Position numbers and translations under genes: made by a program. Shown piece by piece: positions 13,517-19,250 of a stretch of 19,250 nucleotides of DNA (position 1 is the stretch's first letter; every line of letters starts with the position of its first letter). The notes under the pieces were generated by a model. The model was not told where the DNA came from, searched no databases, and saw only the letters and a program-made list of their open reading frames with translations. Origin of the DNA: Chloroflexota bacterium (GTDB lineage: Bacteria; Chloroflexota; Dehalococcoidia; JAUQQI01); the NCBI GenBank assembly GCA_030549955.1, contig JAUQQI010000094.1, positions 1 through 19,250 of the forward strand. The letters run 5' to 3'.

Positions 13517-14771
13517 GGGGCACGACCATCTCCCCGAACTCTATGCCCCCGTGCCGGCCCTGCATCTGGTTCGGGCTGATTCCCCAGTAGATGGCAGCAT
13601 TTCCCCGGGCGACCACGACCAGGTCACCCACCCGGTCCCAGGTGTAATCAGGCGGCTCGCCCGGACCGAAGAGGCCGGCCCGGAGGGCCTCTCGCCCCGG
13701 CCAGACGATGAACCGGTCCGGGTGCCGACCGCTGAAGTAGCGGTAAACTTCGGCCTCGCCACCGGGCCGAACGTAAAGAAAGGCAGCCCGGCCTTCGCCG
13801 GTTGGCAGGAAGACCAGGGGCCGCATCAGGTCAGGCTCCGACCGGGCCATCAGGGTCGATTCATTGGGGGTGCTTACCATCCCGTGGTCGCCGGTAACCA
13901 GCAAAATGAGGCCGTCCCGGGCCTCCGCCGTGAGCTCCCTTAAGACCAGGTCCCGAAGGAGCCGGCCGACCTCCTCGAACTCGGCCCGAAGCCTGGGCAG
14001 GTCGACTCCGTACATGTGGCCCAGGGTGTCGAGCCCCGGCCAGTAAACCCAGAGGTAAAAGGGGCCGGCGACCCGGTCGTTCAGAAAGTCCCGGAGGGTG
14101 ACCATCAGGTCGGTCAAGGTAAAGTACCGGAGCGGCTTTACATCCCGGAGGTGGAGTTGGGTGAAGCCGCTGCGCCAGTAGGGTCCATACATAAGGCCGT
14201 AAACCTCAGCCCCGGCCCCGGCCAGAACCTGGCTTATCAGGGGCAGGGGCATGAACTCCTCCGGGTTGATGAGGCCGGCCCGGATGAGCCACTCTGGCTC
14301 CCGGCTTACACTCGGCGTAAGCTCGATCATCTTCGCCGTAAGCCCCAGGTCTTTCAAGAGCAGTTCGTAAGCGATAAGGCCGTGGGCCAGGGGCGGTCGG
14401 GCTGTCCAGAGGCTTGTGAGGGCGGCCACCGTTGTTGAGGGGAAAACCGATGTCAGGGGGTAAACCGATTCCGCCAGCCCGTGCCAGACTGAATCCGGCT
14501 TGGCCTCAAGATGGGCCCTGAAAAACTCATAGCCGAGGGCATCGATGAGAAAAAGCACAACCTTCCGGGCAGACCTGAGACCCTCGACCAGCTCCGGGAT
14601 GGCGAGGATCGGGGTGCCTGGGGGCTCGACTCCGAAACCAGCAACAATGCTGGCCGCAAGGTTCACCAGGGAGCGGCCATTGTACGCCGGGGTGACAAAC
14701 CCTTCGGCCCACGGGAGGTTTTCCGGCCGGTTTGCCAGCAGTTCGGCCAGGTCGTCAGCCATCGGCCTCAT
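13497..14771 (-). CDS. Alkaline phosphatase superfamily hydrolase (phosphodiesterase/nucleotide pyrophosphatase type)
   Basis: A 424-residue metal-dependent phosphohydrolase of the type I phosphodiesterase/nucleotide pyrophosphatase group. Expected two-metal motifs are present in order: D77 in LFLIDALG, the nucleophile Thr in FPSTT (residues 111-114), the LDTLGH pair, DH in TGDHGM, and the final His in GRHGG. Spacing fits the family. No signal peptide is seen in the first 40 residues, so it is probably cytoplasmic, unlike many relatives. The ATG at 14771 overlaps the stop of the upstream LLM gene as ATGA; an ATG three codons in is an alternative. It is last in an enoyl-CoA hydratase, LLM, phosphatase transcript. 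The substrate may be a phosphodiester or phosphonate; phosphoglycerate mutase-like activity is less likely. The function is inferred at superfamily level only. Confidence 0.88.
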   Translation of the reverse strand: MRPMADDLAELLANRPENLPWAEGFVTPAYNGRSLVNLAASIVAGFGVEPPGTPILAIPELVEGLRSARKVVLFLIDALGYEFFRAHLEAKPDSVWHGLAESVYPLTSVFPSTTVAALTSLWTARPPLAHGLIAYELLLKDLGLTAKMIELTPSVSREPEWLIRAGLINPEEFMPLPLISQVLAGAGAEVYGLMYGPYWRSGFTQLHLRDVKPLRYFTLTDLMVTLRDFLNDRVAGPFYLWVYWPGLDTLGHMYGVDLPRLRAEFEEVGRLLRDLVLRELTAEARDGLILLVTGDHGMVSTPNESTLMARSEPDLMRPLVFLPTGEGRAAFLYVRPGGEAEVYRYFSGRHPDRFIVWPGREALRAGLFGPGEPPDYTWDRVGDLVVVARGNAAIYWGISPNQMQGRHGGIEFGEMVVPLIRLRL

Positions 14772-15700
14772 GCCTCATAAATCGGCCTGAGGTCTTCCGC
14801 CAGGATTTGAAGCTGTCGGTACAGGGTCTCCGGGGGGCCGACCGGCCGCAGGACGAACTTTACGGCCCCGGCCGCCAGGTAGCGGTCAATAGCCGCCCGG
14901 CAGTCGGCTAGGGTGCCGATGGCCGAGTAGGCTGCCGGGTCGACGTCGGTGCGCCGCCGGAGAAGGTAAGGGCCGGCGAGTTCCCAGGCCCGGGACCGGG
15001 TTTCGGCAACAAAGAACGGCAGGTAGGCCCCGTAATGGTCGGGCTCGATGGTCCGGCCGTAGCGGCCCAGCAGTTCCTCGATGCGGCGCCGGCCAGCGGC
15101 AAACTCCTCAGGGGTGATGCTCGAGGCAAGCCAGCCATCCCCGATCCGGGCTGTCCGGTCGAGGGCCGCCTCAGACCTGCCCCCGACCCAGATGGGTGGC
15201 CCGCCCGGCCGGCGGGGCTTCGGGTCAATTTCAACGTTTTCGACCTGATAGTAGCGGCCCGAGAAGGTGACCGGGCCGCCGGCCCAGAGCCGCCGCATCA
15301 GGGCCACGGCCTCGTCGGTGCGGCCGGCCCGTTCGGATTTGGCAACCCCGGCCGCCGCAAACTCGGCCGGGTCCTCGGACCCCAGCCCGACCGTAAGGAG
15401 GAGCCGGCCACCGGAGAGGAAATCGAGGGTTGCAAGTTCCTTGGCGAGGACAACCGGCTGCCGGAGGGCCGGGATAAGGACGCTGGTTCCGAGTTTGAGC
15501 CGTCGGGTCCGGCCAGCCGCGACCGCCAGGGCGACAACCGGCTCAAGGACCGTCCCGCCCCCGACGAGCCGGTCGCTCAGCCAGACCGAGTCGATGCCCA
15601 GCTCTTCGGCCCGGTCGATGCATGCCAGAAAGCGGCCCGGGTCCGGCGATCCGAAGGGCCAGGCGCCAAGCCCAAGGCCGATTTTGACCTTGTCCAGCAT
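14768..15700 (-). CDS. LLM-class flavin-dependent oxidoreductase (paralogue 2)
   Basis: A 310-residue luciferase-like TIM-barrel oxidoreductase. It opens with VKIGLGLGAWPFG, then EELGIDSVWLSDRL, SVLIPALRQPVVLAKELATLDFLSGGRLLL, VGLGSEDPAEFAAAG, EAVALMRRLWAGGPVTFSGRYYQVENV, and [28 protein letters not shown]. These blocks line up almost word for word with the + strand gene at 12572-13516, so the two are paralogues. The active-site cofactor may be F420 or FMN. The ATG at 15700 lies 9 bp after the enoyl-CoA hydratase stop with only a weak ribosome site, and the stop overlaps the phosphatase ATG. The neighbouring acyl-CoA enzyme suggests a degradative pathway, but the substrate is not visible in the sequence. 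Confidence 0.92.
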   Translation of the reverse strand: MLDKVKIGLGLGAWPFGSPDPGRFLACIDRAEELGIDSVWLSDRLVGGGTVLEPVVALAVAAGRTRRLKLGTSVLIPALRQPVVLAKELATLDFLSGGRLLLTVGLGSEDPAEFAAAGVAKSERAGRTDEAVALMRRLWAGGPVTFSGRYYQVENVEIDPKPRRPGGPPIWVGGRSEAALDRTARIGDGWLASSITPEEFAAGRRRIEELLGRYGRTIEPDHYGAYLPFFVAETRSRAWELAGPYLLRRRTDVDPAAYSAIGTLADCRAAIDRYLAAGAVKFVLRPVGPPETLYRQLQILAEDLRPIYEA

Positions 15701-15709
15701 CAGCCGTGG

Positions 15710-16498
15710 TCAGCGTCCCTTCCAGACCGGTTTGCGCTTTTCGGCAAACGCCCGGGGGCCTTCGATGGTGTCCTCAGCCTGCCGCCAGCGGGTCACCCAC
15801 TCGTAGTTCAGGTTCAGGGCGACCTCAAAGGGCCAGTCCAGCCCCTTGAGGGCGGCCTGTTTGCTCGCCCGAACGGCCAGTGGGGCGCACTCGAGGATCT
15901 CCCGGGCCCACCGTTCGGCCGTCGGCATCAGGTCCTTTAGGGGCACGACTTCGTTGACCAGGCCGATCCGGTAGGCCTCCTGGGCGGTGATCCGGCGCCC
16001 GGTCAGGAGCAGGCCCATGGCGAGTTTGAGGGGAATATGGCGGGGGAGGCGATGTACCCCGCCGGCGGCCGCAATGAGGCCGACCCGGGGCTCGGGCTGA
16101 CCGAATTCGGCGTGCTCGGCGGCGATGATGATGTCGCAGGCCATGGCCATCTCCATACCGCCGCCGAGGGCGTAGCCGTTGACGGCGGCGATTATCGGCT
16201 TCCAACACTCGAAGCCGGTCGTAATCCCCCCGAACGGGATGTCCCCGAACTCGGCCATCTGCCGGGCGAGACCGCCATGCTCGGCCGTCCACTTCAGGTC
16301 ATTTCCGGCCGAGAACGCCCGGTCGCCGGCCCCGGTCAGGATTGCGACCCAGCATTCCGGGTCGTCCCGGAAATCGCAGAAGGCTTCGTAGAGCTCCTTG
16401 CTGGCCGGGGGGTGGATCGCGTTCAGGACTTCCGGGCGGTTAATCGTTACATAGGCGATGCGGTCGCGCTTCTCGTAAAGAATGTACTGAAATGTCAT
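15710..16498 (-). CDS. Enoyl-CoA hydratase/isomerase (crotonase) family protein
   Basis: A 262-residue crotonase-fold enzyme acting on acyl-CoA thioesters. Oxyanion-hole segments are AFSAGNDLK (residues 61-69) and GYALGGG (108-114). Both acid/base glutamates used by true hydratases are present: E116 in GGGMEMAMACD and E136 in FGQPEPRVG. Hydration of 2-enoyl-CoA in fatty-acid or amino-acid degradation is therefore plausible. The frame is open to 16531, but ATG at 16498 is chosen because GAGGAGG lies five bases upstream and the protein then begins MTFQYILYEKRD as relatives do. It leads the transcript with LLM and phosphatase genes. The 203 bp upstream gap, shared with the divergent creatininase-family gene, contains an inverted repeat at 16558-16619. 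Confidence 0.93.
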   Translation of the reverse strand: MTFQYILYEKRDRIAYVTINRPEVLNAIHPPASKELYEAFCDFRDDPECWVAILTGAGDRAFSAGNDLKWTAEHGGLARQMAEFGDIPFGGITTGFECWKPIIAAVNGYALGGGMEMAMACDIIIAAEHAEFGQPEPRVGLIAAAGGVHRLPRHIPLKLAMGLLLTGRRITAQEAYRIGLVNEVVPLKDLMPTAERWAREILECAPLAVRASKQAALKGLDWPFEVALNLNYEWVTRWRQAEDTIEGPRAFAEKRKPVWKGR

Positions 16499-16557
16499 GG
16501 GTGCCTCCTCAACTTTGGCCTCGCCGCTCACAAGGATGATAGCAGGTTTTGGTTAAG

Positions 16558-16619
16558 CCTCACCTGCACCGGCGGAGGGAGAAAGTCCCCATCTCCTGCC
16601 AGACCGGCGCGGGGTGAGG
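16558..16619. repeat. REP-like imperfect inverted repeat in the divergent intergenic region
   Basis: CCTCACCTGCACCGG at 16558-16572 is mirrored by CCGGCGCGGGGTGAGG at 16604-16619, with two mismatches and one extra base. The core also contains a smaller GGAGA/TCTCC pairing. The terminal CCTCACC/GGTGAGG blocks and 62 bp size resemble the palindromic intergenic elements scattered through many bacterial chromosomes. Only one copy is in this window, so the repeated nature is inference. Elsewhere in 16499-16701 I see a lone -10-like TATATTAT at 16656-16663 and no gene. Confidence 0.45.
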
Positions 16620-16701
16620 GCAGAACCAGGGCACCCCGGCCGATTGCCCCGGGGCTATATTATCGTATGAGCGCCAGAATCTGACGACGCGGAGGAGTCC
16701 G

Positions 16702-17496
16702 ATGGCTGAACAGCCCCTGCTTCTGGCCGACCTTTCCTGGCCCGAGGTTCAGGAGATCCTGCCCCAGGTGAAGATTGTCCTCATCCCGGTCGGGTCCCTT
16801 GAACAGCATGGCCCGAATATCGCTGAGCAGTCCGACCACCGGCTTGCCTTTGAGGTGAGCAAGCGGGTTTCGGCCCGCCTCTACCCCCGGGTGCTGGTCA
16901 CCCCGCCCCTCCCGTTCGGGGTCTCCCACCACCACATGCGGTTCCCCGGTACCATCACCCTCGAGCCCGAGACCTTTATTGCGGTCCTCCGGGACGTTGT
17001 GAAATCCCTGGCCCGGCACGGTCTTAAGAAGTTTCTTTTTGTAAACGGCCACGGCGGAAACGAGGCCACGCTGGGGGTGGCGGTTGTTAAGATCCAGGAG
17101 GAGGTCTCGGCTGAGTTTCTTGGGAGCTGCTCCTACTGGCGGCTCGCCGAGGACCTGGTCAGGGAGCGGCTAGGTGACCGGCTTTACGGCCACGCCTGCG
17201 AATTTGAGACCTCGGTGGCCATGGCCTTGGCCCCAGATATCGTCAAGGTCGGGGCCCTGGCCCGGGGCGAGTTCCGGGAAGCCGCCGTCGAACTCCGGGA
17301 GAAGGCCCGCCGCTTCGGCATTACCATTGCGCCGTACTTTGATGAGCTTACGGCCAATGGCGTCTTTGGCGACGGTACCCGGGCCTCGGCCGAATTCGGG
17401 CAGGAGATTGCTGAGCGGGTCGTTGGCCGGCTGTGCGAATTTATCGAATCTGTGATATCCCGGCCCGGGACTAAACTGTCAGATACTGTCGGATAA
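16702..17496 (+). CDS. Creatininase family amidohydrolase
   Basis: A 264-residue metal-dependent amidohydrolase of the creatininase superfamily, whose members open cyclic amides or cleave formamides and related C-N bonds. The family motifs are E34-Q-H36-G near the start, D45, N115-G-H117-G-G-N120 in the middle and H164-x-x-E167-x-E169-T-S. These supply the two-metal site seen in creatininase. The LEQHGPNIAEQSD segment differs slightly from the common GPHLPLxTD form, so the substrate is probably not creatinine. The ATG at 16702 has GGAGGAG eight bases upstream. The gene stands alone on the + strand, divergent from enoyl-CoA hydratase and convergent with livF, whose end it overlaps by 26 bp. 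The neighbouring Liv-type importer might bring in its amide substrate; that link is inference. Confidence 0.9.
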   Translation: MAEQPLLLADLSWPEVQEILPQVKIVLIPVGSLEQHGPNIAEQSDHRLAFEVSKRVSARLYPRVLVTPPLPFGVSHHHMRFPGTITLEPETFIAVLRDVVKSLARHGLKKFLFVNGHGGNEATLGVAVVKIQEEVSAEFLGSCSYWRLAEDLVRERLGDRLYGHACEFETSVAMALAPDIVKVGALARGEFREAAVELREKARRFGITIAPYFDELTANGVFGDGTRASAEFGQEIAERVVGRLCEFIESVISRPGTKLSDTVG

Positions 17497-18184
17497 GCTC
17501 TTCGTTGGCCCAGATTTCAGCCATCGGGGCCGAGACCGGGGTCGTGCCCCGGTCGATAATGTAGGCCCGGTCCGCAACCCGGCGGGCAAAGTGGAGGTTC
17601 TGGTCGGCCAGCAGGATGGCAATGCCGCTGGCCCGGACCTCGGCCAGGACCTTGACAAGTTCAGCGACAATGATGGGGCCGAGACCCTCAGCTGCCTCGT
17701 CGAGGAGAAGGAGCTCCGGGTTGAGCATCAGGGCCCGGCCGATGGCCAGCATCTTCTGCTGGCCGCCGCTCAGGGCCCCGGCCCTGAGCTTCCTGAACTG
17801 GGCCAGGACCGGGAAAAGGCTGTAGACCCGGTCCAGGTTCCAGAAGCCGTTGCGCCGCCCGGCCCAGCGGGTCGGCAGAAGCAGGTTATCTTCGACGGTA
17901 AGTTCGCCGAAAATTCGCCGGTCGTCGGGTACAAAGCCGACGCCAAGGCGGGCGACTTCGAAGGGGGGGCGGCGGTGGAGCCGGTGGCCCTTAAAAACTA
18001 CCTCGCCGGCCCGCAAGTCCGTAAGGCCCATAATAGTCCGGAGGGTCGTCGTTTTGCCCGTGCCGTTGCGGCCCAGCAGGGCGACCGCTTCGCCCGGGTT
18101 GACCGTCAGGGAGACGTCGAACAGGACCGTAATCGGGCCGTAGCCGGCCGAAAGGCCCCTGACTTCCAGCAGGGGCGCGCTCAC
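17471..18184 (-). CDS. livF: Branched-chain amino acid-type ABC transporter ATPase LivF
   Basis: A 237-residue ATP-binding subunit of a Liv (HAAT) importer for branched-chain amino acids, amides or urea-like solutes. It has Walker A G38-R-N-G-T-G-K44-T, the LivF hallmark GLSAGYGPITVLFDVSL at the start, GVGFVPDDRRIF after the Q-loop region, the signature ALSGGQQKML, and Walker B LLLLDEAAEGL. The usual Pro after LLLDE is Ala here, and the usual LVEQN end motif reads LLADQN, both mild deviations. The GTG start at 18184 overlaps the livG stop as GTGA, so the two subunits are made together. The C-terminal end overlaps the convergent creatininase-family gene by 26 bp. Liv transporters also carry non-amino-acid solutes, so substrate is open. 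Confidence 0.95.
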   Translation of the reverse strand: MSAPLLEVRGLSAGYGPITVLFDVSLTVNPGEAVALLGRNGTGKTTTLRTIMGLTDLRAGEVVFKGHRLHRRPPFEVARLGVGFVPDDRRIFGELTVEDNLLLPTRWAGRRNGFWNLDRVYSLFPVLAQFRKLRAGALSGGQQKMLAIGRALMLNPELLLLDEAAEGLGPIIVAELVKVLAEVRASGIAILLADQNLHFARRVADRAYIIDRGTTPVSAPMAEIWANEELIRQYLTV

Positions 18185-18939
18185 GCCCCCACCTCCTCCC
18201 CGAGGTAGACTTCCTGGACCAGGCGGTTCCTGCGGATGGTTTCCGGGTCGCCGTCGGCGAGGACCTGGCCCTTATCCAGAACGATTACGCGGTCGGCAAC
18301 GCTGAAGACAACGTCCATATCGTGCTCGACGAGGACAAAGGTTACATCTTCGGCCGCTCGCAGGCGTTTAATAAAATCCAGAAGCTTCAGCCGCTCCCCG
18401 GCATTCATCCCGGCCGTGGGCTCATCCAGAAAGCAGAGCCGCGGGTGGGTAGCCAGGGCGAGGGTCATGTCCAGGATCCGGCGGTCGCCATGGGAGAGGG
18501 CGGCCGCCTTCGTATCGCCGAGGTCAGCAAGACCCACCTCATCGAGGAGCCGGTCGACCTCTCCCCGAATCTCCGGCAGGTTCCGGTAGTCCCGATACCA
18601 GACGGCCGGGTAGCCCCGCCGGACCAGCACCGGCACGGCCACGTTTTCGGCAACGGTGAGCTGGAGGAAAATGTTCGTTATCTGAAAGGACCGGTTCAGA
18701 CCGGCCCGAACTCGCCGGTCGGGGGGCCAGTGGGTGATATCCTGGCCGTTAAAGGTCACCTTCCCGGCCGTCGGCATCAGATGGCCGGTCAGCACGTTGA
18801 TAAGGGTCGTCTTGCCGGCGCCGTTCGGACCAATGATGGCCGTAAGGGGGCCGGCCTCGATGGCGAGGCTCACGTTGTTGACGGCCGTAAAGGCCCCGAA
18901 TTTGCGGGTGATTCCGTGGGCTTCGAGCAGGGCAGTCAC
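18181..18939 (-). CDS. livG: Branched-chain amino acid-type ABC transporter ATPase LivG
   Basis: A 252-residue partner ATPase. Motifs are Walker A G37-P-N-G-A-G-K43-T, the LivG-specific GLNRSFQITNIFLQLTVAENV (Q-loop), the degenerate signature LSHGDRRILDMTLALA, Walker B LCFLDEPTAGMN, and the H-loop in VLVEHDMDVVFSVADRV. All catalytic residues are in place. The GTG at 18939 overlaps the livM stop as GTGA, and its own stop overlaps the livF GTG in the same way. Start choice is secure because the first residues (TALLEAHGITRKFGAF) match the family's N-terminus. It is co-expressed with livM and livF. No amino-acid-binding protein gene is visible in the window; it may lie beyond the right edge. Confidence 0.95.
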   Translation of the reverse strand: MTALLEAHGITRKFGAFTAVNNVSLAIEAGPLTAIIGPNGAGKTTLINVLTGHLMPTAGKVTFNGQDITHWPPDRRVRAGLNRSFQITNIFLQLTVAENVAVPVLVRRGYPAVWYRDYRNLPEIRGEVDRLLDEVGLADLGDTKAAALSHGDRRILDMTLALATHPRLCFLDEPTAGMNAGERLKLLDFIKRLRAAEDVTFVLVEHDMDVVFSVADRVIVLDKGQVLADGDPETIRRNRLVQEVYLGEEVGA

Positions 18940-19250
18940 CGGGCCGGTGCCTCCTGTCCGGACGAGTCAGATGCTATCCTCTGGACGAAGCGGGGCTCCC
19001 GCCGCCCCAGCCACGGGCGAACCCAGCTTTCGACGACGCTAACGACCCCACCCCGGAACCCGAGGACGATAATGACAACGACGATGCCCAGGGCAAGCTG
19101 CCAGTATTCGGTGTAGCGGACAACCACCTCTTTAAGGAGACGGAAGAGAAAAGCCCCAACAATCGGCCCCAGGAACGAGTTAATTCCACCCAGGAGGGTT
19201 GCCAGCACCGGCTCGGCCGAGAAGGTCCAGTGGGCATAGACCGGGGTGAC
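18936..19250 (-). CDS. livM: Branched-chain amino acid-type ABC transporter permease LivM, C-terminal part
   Basis: The last ~104 residues of a LivM-type permease, open to the right edge of the window, so the start is missing (family length is about 300 or more). The visible part contains WTFSAEPVLATLLGGINSFLGPIVGAF, the conserved glycine-rich segment of LivM, followed by LLKEVVVRYTEYWQLALGIVVVIIVLGFRGGV, the last membrane helix and its polar end. The C-terminal ~35 residues are polar and charged (RREPRFVQRIASDSSGQE) and form a longer tail than in many relatives. The stop overlaps the livG GTG as GTGA. The gene order livM-livG-livF is the standard one. Confidence 0.92.
   Translation of the reverse strand, partial: VTPVYAHWTFSAEPVLATLLGGINSFLGPIVGAFLFRLLKEVVVRYTEYWQLALGIVVVIIVLGFRGGVVSVVESWVRPWLGRREPRFVQRIASDSSGQEAPAR

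Noticed and set aside
13551..14438. Long plus-strand open frames opposite the phosphatase gene
   Set aside because: The minus-strand product has the full alkaline-phosphatase superfamily motif set; the opposite frames do not.
16499..16531. N-terminal extension of the enoyl-CoA hydratase (11 extra residues)
   Set aside because: The strong GAGGAGG site lies inside the extension and points to ATG 16498.
16037..16684. 215-codon plus-strand frame over enoyl-CoA hydratase and the intergenic region
   Set aside because: It is antisense to a well-supported crotonase gene and has no motif; it also runs through the inverted repeat.
17591..19116. Plus-strand frames opposite livF and livG
   Set aside because: They lack homology signals and mirror intact ATPase genes with Walker motifs.
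1..19250. CRISPR array, prophage, integrase or transposon
   Set aside because: No regularly spaced repeats, att-like duplication at the tRNA, transposase or phage gene could be seen on either strand.

Overview
The window is about 19 kb of high-GC bacterial chromosome. It is densely packed, with frequent GTG and TTG starts, Shine-Dalgarno sites of the GGAGG type and many 1-26 bp gene overlaps. There is no transposase, integrase, CRISPR array or phage gene; it reads as ordinary core and metabolic chromosome. The mix points to a high-GC, probably monoderm lineage such as Chloroflexota: two LLM-class flavin oxidoreductases, a DUF2085 membrane protein behind lgt, a Mut7-C protein, an AcuC-type deacetylase, ATP-dependent PEP carboxykinase and a Liv transporter. 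That placement is inference from gene content and composition; no rRNA is present to confirm it.

Layout. (1) 1-4014, + strand: the 3' part of a family 5 (oligopeptide) substrate-binding protein, two DppB/DppC-type permeases, and a beta-lactamase-fold serine hydrolase without a visible signal peptide. No ATPase gene follows the permeases. (2) 4050-5541, +: a divergent lgt overlapping a DUF2085 membrane-protein gene. (3) 7758 down to 5687, - strand: sirtuin, glyoxalase/methylmalonyl-CoA-epimerase-like protein and SDR oxidoreductase, apparently one transcript. (4) 7882-10018, +: pckA, divergent from the sirtuin across a compact shared promoter region, then a small secreted protein of unknown function. 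(5) 10116-10225: tRNA-Pro(CGG) with a very strong intrinsic terminator. (6) 10363-13516, +: a tightly coupled run of a small two-helix membrane protein, a Mut7-C protein, an AcuC-like deacetylase, a 56-residue TatA and an LLM oxidoreductase. (7) 16498 down to 13497, -: enoyl-CoA hydratase, a second LLM oxidoreductase closely resembling the first, and an alkaline-phosphatase-superfamily hydrolase. (8) 16702-17496, +: creatininase-family amidohydrolase. (9) From the right edge down to 17471, -: livM (partial), livG and livF, joined by GTGA overlaps.

Taken together, the genes suggest a heterotroph that imports peptides and branched-chain amino acids or similar amides, degrades acyl-CoAs (enoyl-CoA hydratase, epimerase-like protein, SDR) and runs gluconeogenesis through PckA. 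Two chemically distinct deacylases, a sirtuin and a Zn-dependent AcuC type, lie about 4 kb apart. I found no clear new defence or mobile system. The best candidates for something undescribed are the 10363-13516 cluster, the hydrolase in the peptide-transporter operon, the lgt variant with several changed signature residues, and the paralogous LLM pair flanking a phosphatase.
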